From assembly GCA_914767715.1 (NCBI GenBank), contig OU612071.1:20332948-20396947 (forward strand): a stretch of 64,000 nucleotides of DNA. The letters run 5' to 3'. The translations under genes were made by a program, and so were the position numbers. Position 1 is the stretch's first letter; each line of letters begins with the position of its first letter. Shown here one piece after another: positions 43,947 to 54,010 of this stretch. This DNA comes from Membranipora membranacea (Eukaryota > Bryozoa > Gymnolaemata > Cheilostomatida > Membraniporidae). The notes under the pieces were generated by a model. The model worked only from the letters and a program-made list of their open reading frames with translations, was not told the origin of the DNA and ran no database searches.

Positions 43947-44455
43947 TGTGTGGTATCGAGCAAATAAACAGTGGTCATCCCCCTTGACATTAAACAAAGT
44001 ATACTAACTGGCTCAGACATTTATCTTAGTACTCACTCTTGTTTTGTATTTGTATTGTCTATTATTTCTTACCTTGTCAATACGTATATATATTCTGTTT
44101 TATTCCAGTAATGCTTAGAGTGACAATCAACACTTGTCATTGTGTAACAAACCTTTACATTAGTGTTAATACAATTTTATGGAAGAGTAAGGTTTGTTTT
44201 GCCAGTTTTGCAGTTAAAGAGGTAGGAATCGAAGGGGGTGCACGGGGATTAATCATGTGAAGTGACAGGCAAGACCATTGGCTGATCAATGTAATTAGAG
44301 GCGGAGAATGGCCTTGGTCTCCGCCTCTTACAGCCAGTCCACGTTGCATTCTCAAGTGGTCAAGTGTGTTATATAAGAAATTGTGATTCGCAGACACCCA
44401 TAAATAAAGTTGAATAGAAACTATGATATAGCTATTGTTGTGTTGGCTCATCACA
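43947..44455 (+). repeat. Gypsy 3' LTR, 509 bp
   Basis: Begins TGTGTGGTATCGAGC after the polypurine tract and ends GGCTCATCACA, giving TGTG...CACA ends. It contains a TATA box (TATATAA, 44,370-44,376) and AATAAA (44,403-44,408), spaced so that the R region would be short. The 5' LTR is absent, so the right edge rests on the terminal dinucleotide rule and not on a second copy. Confidence 0.7.
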
Positions 44456-44902
44456 CTTGGGATTTTAGGGTTTAATTACAATGGTCAATTTCAATCTTGA
44501 CAACGGTATCTAGGCAACCTCTAAAACCATAAATCATAATGTCAAAATTGACCAATAAGAGCTCGTATATTTTGAAGCGGATGATTTGAAATCATCGGAA
44601 CTGACGTCAGTCATATTTCCACCACTTTCCAATGCCATTATTGGAATGAAAATCAATTGGGCAAGTGTATCACACAATTCCGCATCAGCTTGTCTGATTC
44701 CCATTAAAAATAATTCACTGCTTCTCCTCTTATTTCCGAAAAAGCAGGAGGAATTTGAATGCTGCTAACCCCATTTGAATTTGATATGGCTGGGTGATCG
44801 CTTTACATTGACTGGCCCTTACATACCGGTCGAGGCACTTTAAGCAAATAAAAACACCCAAAATAAATATTCAGAATACTTATTTCTGTGCAATGTTTAT
44901 TT
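44456..44902. other. Unassigned DNA with a CRE-like site
   Basis: Includes ACTGACGTCAGT near 44,600 (palindromic CRE). No gene supported. Confidence 0.4.
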
Positions 44903-45145
44903 AATATCGATCTAAGGAGGATTTCTGGGATATCGGAGTTTGTTGATAGTTTTGCATCGAGGCTAAAAACGGATATAATCTCGGAAACTAAATATCGATC
45001 TAAGGAGGATTTCTGGAACATCGGAGTTTGTTGATAGTTTTGCATCGAGGCTAAAAACGGATATAATCTCGGAAACTAAATATCGATCCAAGGAGGATTT
45101 CTGGAACATCGGAGTTTGTTGATAGTTTTTGCATCGAGGCTGTAC
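44903..45145. repeat. Tandem repeat, 88-bp unit, 2.75 copies
   Basis: AATATCGATCTAAGGAGGAT starts at 44,903 and 44,991, and with one change at 45,079. Each unit passes through GGAGTTTGTTGATAGTTTTG and GCATCGAGGCTAAAAACGG. Repetitive minus-strand peptides here are by-products. Confidence 0.95.
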
Positions 45146-46006
45146 CAAAGTCAATACCCAATCGAGTTATATGTTCATATAATCTCAAACAAGTAGTTAT
45201 ATTAATATTTGTGCACTATAAGTTTTTATAGTTGCTCGTAAATATTTTAGTTCTAAAATATTAGCCACAATTACAAGACAGTAATCAACACCTGCTATAA
45301 GTTTCTATAGCCAGGTAAAGCAAGTCATACACAAAATAGGAAGGATATAACAATTGGTTGGTGAGTAAAAAGAAACTCTAGAGTGAAAACTAACTTAAGA
45401 CAGGCTTATTCCGAAAAGTGAGTGAGTATATATACTTCAAAGTTGTTATCAAACAATGTAGGTAACTGCCAGTTGTAGCTTTTCTACAGTTAGTTTACAC
45501 TCATTATATTACAATGTGGAGGCTCCCACATAAGAGAAAAAGTTTTAACAAGGAGTTAACAAAGAGTTAACACCTTAGTTTCAAGCTTTTCCCTTCTGTC
45601 CTTCCTCTGATGTAGATGCAGCAATAGTCGGCCAACTATAAATGGAGTGCAGAAAACTGAAAATGGAGTGAGTGAATACAAGAGTCTTGGCCAATAATAA
45701 TGAAGTAACCAGTTTGAGATGTGTCAAGTCGTATAGATACCTGCTTGTGACTCAAAACGCCAGTGTTGAGCCAGGGAGGGCGGGTGTATCCCATCCCATC
45801 CTCCCTGGTTGAGCAGGGGTTGGTTTTTTTCTTGATGCAATGAAAGACAGCATACACTAGCTACAGTTCCTATAGGTGTCCATTAGTTTCCTCAAATAAC
45901 ATTCATATGCTGCCCTTGATTTTATTGATGTTCAATTTGTCCACGGACAACAATTTTTAGCTCAATTTCCAAATGACGATCATATCAATACTATTTGAGT
46001 ACTCAC

Positions 46007-49000
46007 AGGGGGCGGCACATGAAGCCTGGCGGCACATGAAACCTGGCACCAAGAACCCCCCTTCCGGTTTCAGTTTGCTCAACGGTTTCCCTCCCTCCCC
46101 TACTTGCGGCTGGCCTGCCACCTCAGTGAAAAACATGGACCAATCAGCTGGCTTCAATCCTGCTTTTCCAACCATCCAATACTTCTCAAAGTATGCCATC
46201 AAACTTGTAACTCCATTCATATGCTCTAGCTGTTTCGCCTTAACCTGAAGGTAGGCGAATCCCACTTCTACGTGATTCAGTGGCAGAAGTGGCATAGTAT
46301 AGAGCATCCTCACAAGCTTGTAAACATCCTGCTTCTTTCTGTACTCTGATTGCAGCCCTTGAGTCCGGTGGATACCTTGGCTGAAATGGAAATGACAGCC
46401 ACACATCTTCAGTTCCGGAAATACTGATGCCACGGCATTCCATAATGCTGTAAGAAAAAAATTATATAATTACAGACAGAGTAGAGGTTGAAGGTGAATA
46501 ACACTAGTCGGAGAGTTGGTGATAAAGCCTAGCATAATGATTGTGTTATCCTAGGAAATGGTGAGTTAGCGATTCCTTGATTACCCAGCAGTCAACCTGA
46601 TAACTAAAGCTGACTGTAGCCTGTCTTAACAAGCTTGTTAAGACAGGCTAAGCTGACTGGTGGTCACGGAATGATACCCAATTGCCTAGTGCCCAGCTCA
46701 ACATGCAGATAATAAGAAGGGAAGATTTTTGTTTGTTTATTAATAAAGTTGTGACCATTTACTCATGAAATGATGTCCAATTGCCTAGCGCCCAACCCAA
46801 CATGCACATAATAAGAAGGGAAGATTTTAAAAATTGTGACCATTTGACATTCTAAATACAAAGCTGGCTTCAGTTCTAAAACAAAATACTAGCCTGAGAA
46901 AGGAAATACACTATTTCCTCCGTAATAATGTCAGTAACTGATACAAAATAGTTTTTTCTCGCACTGAAGGGGCATAAACTCTTACCCATTTCAAAATCTG
47001 ACATGATGTACTTCACATCTTTCTCCGGAACAAGCACTGAGATTTTCCATAACACCTAGATAAATATAAAGTAAGGAAGTTACATAAGAAATGTTGTTCA
47101 CCTATGCAATTACAATGTAATCATGTTATCAAGTTGTGAAACCAATAAGTGAATTTGTGAGAATCTACTGTGGCGCCTGGTAATAAACATGTATTTCATG
47201 AAAGTCTTCTCAAATCTGTTGATGAAGTTTTGAGATGGTACGGATGAAGTATTTATGTGTGTATGGAATTGAAGTAAGCTACATGTTTCAGAATGCTTTA
47301 ACTAAGAAACGAAACTGTTTTTTTTTCCTTTTGTAACAAACACAGTCATATAATAGAGATGACTCTCACCTGCACATAGTCACTTGTTCTCCGGTGGGTC
47401 ATCAGCACATACAAGAGTGGTAACTGTTTGTCGCATTCCCCTTGCTCCACAAAACCATGAATACTAAATAGCCGGACAAATGGCTCCTTTGCTGCTTTGA
47501 ACGTTCCATCCATATACCAGGTCTTCACCTTCCCCAGATTCTCAAGCTGGTCATCAGAAGCCAAAATGACCATTCGCTCACCCTCATGAATAATATCTGC
47601 TCGTAGGAAGCACTCTGGTATTGCCCCAACATTCATCTGCAAATAAAAAGTTGTAAATTAAGTTCAAATATCACAATCGAAAGAAAATTTTTGTGGAGAA
47701 GGCCCACCTTGACATATTAGATAAAAATTCATCAGATCCAAGCACTTAGTCTAAAATTTTGTTGGCATATCATTAGCAGTAAAAGATATATTTGTTGTTG
47801 CAAAACTCACGCCACAGTAAGAAACACATGGACAATGACAAGACAACTACAAAATGTAAGCCCAAAAGGCAAGGTTGAAGTACAACAGGGAGTACAAAGT
47901 ATAAAACAAACATGATAGTTACACAAATAATCTTTCAATTACCTCAAACTGCTTGTCTTGAGGGTGTTGTGGCCTCTCTGCCTCGCTGGCCCGGTTCACT
48001 AGTCTGATTAGATATTCACAGTTTCCTACTGCAAGGCCATCTAGTTCGGGTACATTTCGAAACTGGTCAACAATTGATGCTGCACTGCAAAAAATATCCT
48101 CACGACCTTTTGACTTAATCTAAAAAATGAACAGAGAATGTCATGATTAGGCTGCAGTTTGATCAATGGTGATTTAATGTGTCTAGTGACAATGACATGG
48201 TATGTATTGGTTTGTGGTAAATACCTACAACTAAGTTGGATTCCCCGAATGGTATTAAAGCAAACTGATTGTATCTGACTGTTGACGCCATTTCCTACCC
48301 TTCTCTGGACATTGGAACAACATCAAGTCTACTTATAAAAGTCTTCTTTCTAAATAGTGATATTCATATATTTACCTGACTAAGTAGCTGAGTCTTCTCC
48401 TGTATATTTGCTGTTGCAGAGTGGTTACGCAGGCCAGTCGGTATGTGACACCCTCCCTTCTCTCTAACCTTCTCTTTGCATCTCCTATCTGAGCATGTCC
48501 AGTAAGACGTACATGATCCATCCTTGAGCACAGATTTCTTGTTTAAATTATAGCTGTATCCCGTTGTACTGAACAACACATCTTTTCCTCTACCAGAACC
48601 TCCTTCAACCAGCTGGAATCCATATTCCCTGAAATCAGATATAATAACAATAAATATGACGATTATCGAAGAAAATATGTAATGAAATTGTTGTAGAGCA
48701 ATGATATCTTAGTGTTCCGAAAAAATATTCTTATGGTTTTCATGTATATCAGAAATGTAATGATGAATAAGAACGACCAGTTCACCAGTTAATTTTCCGC
48801 ACTACAAGTTGTGTTTTATCTATATAAATCGATTGCCACTTTTCATCTCTCTATCTACTCTCTGCTGACCTTTCTGTTATATTGTTTTGTATTCAAATGT
48901 AACATATTGTTGCTGTTGAAACTTACAGATTACTGTCGTCAGTGCCAATTTCTCCATCCGTCTCATCACCAGGTCCTGGTTTGATGTTGGTTATTGGGGT

Positions 49001-49903
49001 ACCTGGCTCCACACATCTGTCTCGCTCATGTCTCTCTCTACAACTGTTCTGTCTTGGCTCCTGTCTTTCTCTACTGTCTCTACTGCTTCTCTGCCTTGAT
49101 CGCTCTCGTGTCTCTACATTTTGGGATGACAGCAAAGAGCACTCCTTGATGACAGATAAGGCCTGAAACTTAGAGGGCATCCAGGGTTTTGTAGCAATGC
49201 ATAAAAAAATAGTAAAGAATGTGCTATGCTGCATCAGCTTTGTCATGACGCCGTGCAACCTCAAAGCAGTTGCTGACTCTTAGCTGAGTTACACTTCAGT
49301 TTAGGGAAGGTTCAAAGACATTGCTGTATTAATGATGGAGCAAATGCTAAATATAACAGGAACAGGAAACTACTCTACTACTGAGGTTCTATATTAGTTG
49401 AGTTTGAGCACCTGATGGATGAAATGTTTTAAAAGAATTCTCATAACCATTCCATTTAGATTTGGTCTTTTTCCCCTTTTTCTCTTAAGATGGTTGTAAT
49501 CTGATGTGTGATCATAAGAGCTATCGAAATGTGTTATCAATTAATGTACATGAAGGAAAGTTTACCATCATTACATTCTCTCATTTATGTTATTAATGGT
49601 AATGTAAAAACTTGGTAACTGTCTAGCAAACATGCACATTTAATTAAGCTTCGACAATCACTTACCCAGCGCTTGTTCTTCTCGTACTGTCAAAACAGCT
49701 ATCACATTTAAATCTGATATCTTTTTTTCTCCTACAGCATGTCTATACTCTGCCTGGGTAATGTTTGTATGTATCCGTCAAGTCCACTGTTCGCAGTGAT
49801 CACACTGGATCCCCTGCCTTCGGTTACTGATTTCAACATTACAAGTTCCACACAGAGATAATTTATCTTGACGTATTGCTGCTTTTCTTAGTGGTCTCTG
49901 CAT
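46007..49903 (-). pseudogene. MULE transposase with PHD-like and FLYWCH fingers, multi-exon
   Basis: Seven exons with GT/AG sites can be placed. 49,903-49,666: MQRPLRKAAIRQDKLSLCGT, then CDHCEQW, a PHD-like Cys cluster broken by a TGA and a shift. 49,162-48,927: Arg/Ser/Glu-rich linker. 48,628-48,376: FLYWCH finger (YNLNKKSVLKDGSCTSYWTC, then C-x4 and HSATAN). 48,119-47,943: IVDQFRNVPELDGLAVGNCE. 47,636-47,369: MULE core with VKTWYMDGTFKAAKEPFVRL (first Asp). 47,055-46,986: VPEKDVKYIMSDFEM (second Asp). 46,447-46,007: ASVFPELKMCGCHFHFSQG and the helical region. The third acidic residue and C-terminus are not resolved downstream. Damage in exon 1 argues against activity of this copy. Confidence 0.75.
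46618..46649. repeat. Perfect 32-bp palindrome inside the MULE intron
   Basis: AGCCTGTCTTAACAAG followed directly by its exact reverse complement. The same palindrome is preserved at 63,519-63,550 in copy 2. Centre is AAGCTT. Confidence 0.95.
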
Positions 49904-50215
49904 GTTCACGGTTCACATCGTGTTCAACTGACCTGTATCGAAAGTTTTTATACCTACATATCCTCTCAAAATACAAAGCTGGAGGATTTACAAGACAATA
50001 ATGCTCAAAACAACTCTTTCATGTATTGAATAATTTCATAATTCACGTAACCTAGATGACATTACCCAGTTTTTCACATAGGATTAACTGCTCATAGCCA
50101 GTCTTCTGTACTGTTTCAATTTATCAGTTTTTTCTAAGGGAAAATAAATGAGATCCCAGATTGAGGCTCCCAATCTGGTAGTGCATCGCCCAATCCAGCA
50201 CGTGGACCTGGGTTA

Positions 50216-50450
50216 CATTTGGATCTCTGGTACTTATGAGCACTCCTAGGAGGCACATGTTATCTCCAGTCTCAATAAGTGGTAGGAATACAATATATAA
50301 ATCAGTAATATAATCAAATTTATTTTCGACATACTGACCAAGAATTTTTTACCAAATGACCAAGGGGTTGTGGTCACCTGGTAGAAAATCGATGAAAAGT
50401 CATTCTACCAAATGACTTTTCGACGAAATAGTTTTCTACCAAATGACCAG
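50216..50450 (-). repeat. Right terminal inverted repeat of MULE copy 1
   Basis: Pairs with 62,011-62,238 in inverted orientation at high identity. Internal motifs GGTCATTTGGTAGAAAA and GACTTTTCGACGAAA are themselves repeated and inverted. Confidence 0.85.
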
Positions 50451-50982
50451 TTACCATCAAGGTCAGCTAAGTAGGAAAATCCAGAAAATTAAACAAATCC
50501 AAGTTGGTGGGAAATTTGTAACTTGAATGATAGCCTGCCTTACCCATACACTTTGCTATACTGATCCTTACATCATACATAGGTAAATATGAAAAAGAGA
50601 ACTAGCCTCACTTTGGACAGCTTCTTTACAACTAAAATGTAAGTACCAAACTACAGTCTGCCTGCCTTGCTTATTTTTATTTAGATAGATAGATATACAG
50701 TCTGAGTCACAACCCACAACCACCCTCTATCTAGTTTGGTGTTGGGGATCAGGACTTATGGGGAGAAGTATACTCAACACCATCCAGATGCCCATGACTG
50801 GTCTCTAGAATTCACCTGTTAATGTATAATTAAAAGGAAGTTAGTATTGATCTATCCTTCATGTGTCATACATGCTGTGCAGGATTCGAGTCAGTGTTGC
50901 TAACATCCTTCTGAAGTGCACCGTTTAATATTCTATTTCATAGGAATAAATCATCAAATTCAAATTCCACTGGTATATGTAA

Positions 50983-53467
50983 AGCCTTGTACCCACCAAT
51001 GTGCTTTTTTAATCTCAGAAATTTCTAAGATTTTGCACTGGCAATCATTAAAGAATTTGTGGGTACCACAAAATGCAGCACAACATATTTCACACAATTT
51101 AGGTACCCATCAAAACGCACAACTGTCGCAGGAACATTTTTTACCAAATCAGGAAAACCTTTAGCAAACTTTAAGGTTGTCTTAGTAAGTTTTCTATCTC
51201 TCTCTCTCTCTGGTGTGTGAGCAACAAATAGTGAATAAAACTTCCTTTTGTTGATAGCACTCACACAGCTCATTCATACATTTGTTCAGAATACAAGTAC
51301 TATAATCATTATGGCAGCTATCAACAAGAGACTACTACTCATTACACTTCTGAAGAGGAGGGTCAAGAGAAGAAGGATGGAGGCTGAGAAACAGTGTAGG
51401 AGGTGGTGGGTGAGGCCAACACTGCTTAATAGAAATCAACATGGCCAATCCCATACAATCTTGGAAAACATGAGAAACAATGACCGTGAGTAGTATTTCA
51501 GGTAAGAATTATATTTTGACACATTCATTACACTATTCTACAATGGTATTGAATAACAACACTGTTTCTGTGGCCTTGGACTTTGCCTCCATATAAAAAT
51601 GGAAACTGCTTAGCTTCTTCTACTGCAGTGTATATGTTTGTATGGCGTATGCTACAAATATTTGTTGATAAGTAAGTTATAATAACAATAATAATAGGTC
51701 AAGAGTGCAGGGCTCGTCCACTAGTATGGTTGACATCTTGGTGAAGCAACATTATAGGCCTAGAGAGATTAGTGCTATCTAACACTAGCAATTGTCCCTT
51801 CAACCATGTACCTAGTCACTTTTTTCAAAGCCTTCTGCAGACCTTTCCCGTTCTTAGTTGTGAACAAACCCGGTATTGTTGTAGATTTCTTCGAATGTCA
51901 CCAGAGAGATTCGAGCACCTGGCACAGTTGCCACGGCCATATCTGACCAAGCGTTGCTTGAACAGAGAAGTAATCTGCCCAAAGCAACGCCTTGCTATAA
52001 CCCTTCGCTACCTGGTGACAGGAAACATGCAGGCATCAGAGAGTTTCAACTTTGTGGTAAGTGTTGATGTGTACTCCAAAAATACATCCACGAGGTATCA
52101 TGTTAAACTGTGTAAGACCTTCACATCCCACATATTAGCAAAGGGTTACAGTAGAAATATGAGTACACAGTATTTAAAACAAGTGTCCCTTTGCTGTTAA
52201 ATTATCATGGCAGGTCAGAAGGCAGCGATATGTTATTTTTACCATTCAGTTTGTATGAGAGACATTGCCTGCTCGCAGCTACGTGCAGACAGGCAGAGCT
52301 GTTAATATACTATGAATCAAAACTATTTGCTCATACATGTATTTCTTTCCTGTCCTATTGCTTTCAGTGGCTTTTAATATGTTAATGTCAGGCATGTTTA
52401 AAATATGAGTGAGCTTTTCCCTGTCCGACTGTACTTAGCTTCTACCATGTGTTTGGGGTTAGTGAAAAGCGCCCTAGTCAACACAAATAAGGCTTGAGAT
52501 TAGGGCTACGCTTTCTTTGCTTTCAATGGCTTCTAATATGTTAATATAGGGCATGAAAAAAATATGGTCAAACTTTTGCTCATATTTGTGATATTATAGC
52601 AATTTAAATTTTTTACTCAATGATTTATCTTGTAGCAGATCAGATTTTTATATACCCGTAAGATAGTGGGCTCTTTCTTGTTTCAGGTTGGGCGAACAAG
52701 TGTATCGAGGATTGTGCGTGAGGGCTGCACTGCCATCTGGAATGCGTTGAATGAAACTTAACTCACTCATCCCAGGACTGAAGCGGAATGGAAGGCTATT
52801 GCTGATGAGTACTTTCAAGAATGGAACTTGCCACATGTTATAGGAGCATTGGATGGAAAGCATATCAAAATCCAGTGCCCAAGTTCATGAGTTTCAGCCA
52901 TGAGTCACTGTGTGTCAGACTTTGTGCCAAAGTTAGCAGATCATGCATTAGCAGGATCAATCAATCTTAGCTGACAAGTGAGCAGTAGTCAATAAGAGCT
53001 AGTGAGACAAACCTGTTTTCCACCTCCTCTTTTGTTGAATCAAATTTTGCTCCAATTTCTGCTAGAGCATTAGCTTTAGTTGTCTTTCTATTCTTATAAC
53101 TCTTTCGACTAGTGTCATAATCTGTCACTGTTATTGCCAGGAAAATGTTTGTCACCTGTCAGCAAAAAAAAATGGAGAATGAAAGTTGTCCTTGACATTG
53201 AATCTCTTGAACAGGAGGGAGAAATGTCAAAGATAGACCTGTGAATTCCCAGATCAGTGGTACCCACCAATCATAGGTCATCGTAGGAGCGCACAACTCG
53301 CAATAAACTCCCACGAAAGTAGAATCAATTCTACTTTCGTGCGAAGGTATTTGTAAACGCACGATCTCTGTGTATTTTGTACCCACCAATCACAGCAATG
53401 CACAAGTGGTCGTGCATGATCGCAGATGAGTTCCTGGGACAGTTATGCAGTTGATGGGTACCAGGCT
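50983..53467 (+). mobile_element. PIF/Harbinger element with TAA target duplication
   Basis: Starts AGCCTTGTACCCACCAA and ends TTGATGGGTACCAGGCT; the ends are inverted copies with few mismatches. TAA lies on both sides (50,980-50,982 and 53,468-53,470), the classic 3-bp TWA duplication of this superfamily. A second inverted match (GGTACCCATCA at 51,102) lies just inside the left end. Inside, only the 5' half of a transposase gene is present, so it is an internally deleted derivative. Removing it in thought joins CTGGTATATG to TAAGTATGGTGCTGCTG, which matches the next exon-intron junction at 53,757, so the target site is certain. Confidence 0.88.
51311..52889 (+). pseudogene. PIF/Harbinger transposase, N-terminal half
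   Basis: Three exons. At 51,311: MAAINKRLLLITLLKRRVKR and RRWWVRPTLLNRNQHG, ending at ~51,485 before GTGAGT. At about 51,800-52,055: RMSPERFEHLAQLPRPYLTK and KQRLAITLRYLVTGNMQASE, before a GTAAGT donor. At 52,687: VGRTSVSRIVREGCTAIW, then a TAA, then EWNLPHVIGALDGKHIKIQC with the first catalytic Asp. These are the helix-turn-helix-like region and first third of the DDE domain of a HARBI1-type transposase. The second half is missing here. The same family's second half occurs at 38.8 and 59.4 kb. In-frame stops (near 52,758 and 52,888) disable it. Confidence 0.78.
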
Positions 53468-53470
53468 TAA

Positions 53471-54010
53471 GTATGGTGCTGCTGCTGTTGTTTTCTTTTG
53501 CATGCACTGTTATATTAGCCGAGTTTATAGATTATAGCGCATTGCATGCAATATCACAGAAATAAAAAAAATCAGAAAGATGCATGCCACAATGTACAAG
53601 TGTAAAACAGTCCAGTTAGAATAATACTTAATAATACATTCAATTGTTTCAGGTGAGGCATCTTCTGTTACCCCTACAACAGCTGATGATATCAGAACCC
53701 AGGGAGACGTAGACCAGATAGACGTAGACCAGAGTGACCGAGCGCAGGGAGAAGGAGCTGGTATATGTAAGTATGGTGCTGCTGGCTCTTGCTGTTTTTT
53801 CTGCACTATTGTGTATTTGCTAAATTTCTAGATTATAGCTCATTGCATACTGTAACACAGAAAAACAAACAAAAGCCAGAAAGATGCATACAACAAAGTA
53901 AAAGTCTAAGACAATCCAGTTAGAATATTACCTATCATGCAATATGTTCACTTGTTTTAGGTGAGGAACCTTCTGAAGACCCTCCAACAGCCCATGACAC
54001 CCATAGAGAC
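53471..54010 (+). repeat. Tandemly duplicated intron-exon module in the hAT gene
   Basis: About 300 bases repeat: 53,469-53,765 and 53,766-54,010 both contain GTAAGTATGGTGCTGCTG (donor), AGAAAGATGCATRC, TCCAGTTAGAATA, TTGTTT(C/T)AGGTGAGG (acceptor) and an exon starting GEASSVTPTTADD or GEEPSEDPPTAHD. The exon before the Harbinger insertion (ending STGI at 50,977) shares the donor sequence, so at least three related units existed. The duplicated exons share intron phase, so extra copies keep the frame. Confidence 0.8.

Larger units (their letters stand above)
40214..44455 (+). mobile_element. Ty3/Gypsy LTR retrotransposon, 5'-truncated, with 3' LTR
   Basis: The order is RNase H, integrase, integrase tail, two extra frames, polypurine tract (GAAGGGGG, 43,938-43,945) and 3' LTR (43,947-44,455). 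Everything upstream (5' LTR, gag, protease, reverse transcriptase) is missing, and sequence starts abruptly in RNase H next to the Harbinger module. LTR elements are not normally 5'-truncated on insertion, so a later deletion or recombination is likely. Pol reading is long and little damaged, suggesting a fairly young copy. Confidence 0.88.
45352..50450 (-). mobile_element. FLYWCH-MULE transposon, copy 1
   Basis: A minus-strand element about 5.1 kb long. Its 5' terminal region (50,216-50,450) is the inverted counterpart of the left end of copy 2 (62,011-62,238), which identifies it as a ~230-bp terminal inverted repeat containing GGTCATTTGGTAGAAAA motifs. Copy 1 lacks its own left arm: before 45,352 lie an 88-bp tandem repeat and the Gypsy LTR. 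The gene has at least seven exons (49,903 to 46,007), and matching sequence in copy 2 is ~97% identical. No target duplication can be read, because the left end is lost. Confidence 0.8.

Noticed and set aside
44803-45154. Repeated minus-strand peptides (QNYQQTPMFQKSSLDRY)
   Set aside because: Translation of the 88-bp tandem repeat; two overlapping frames give the same peptide.
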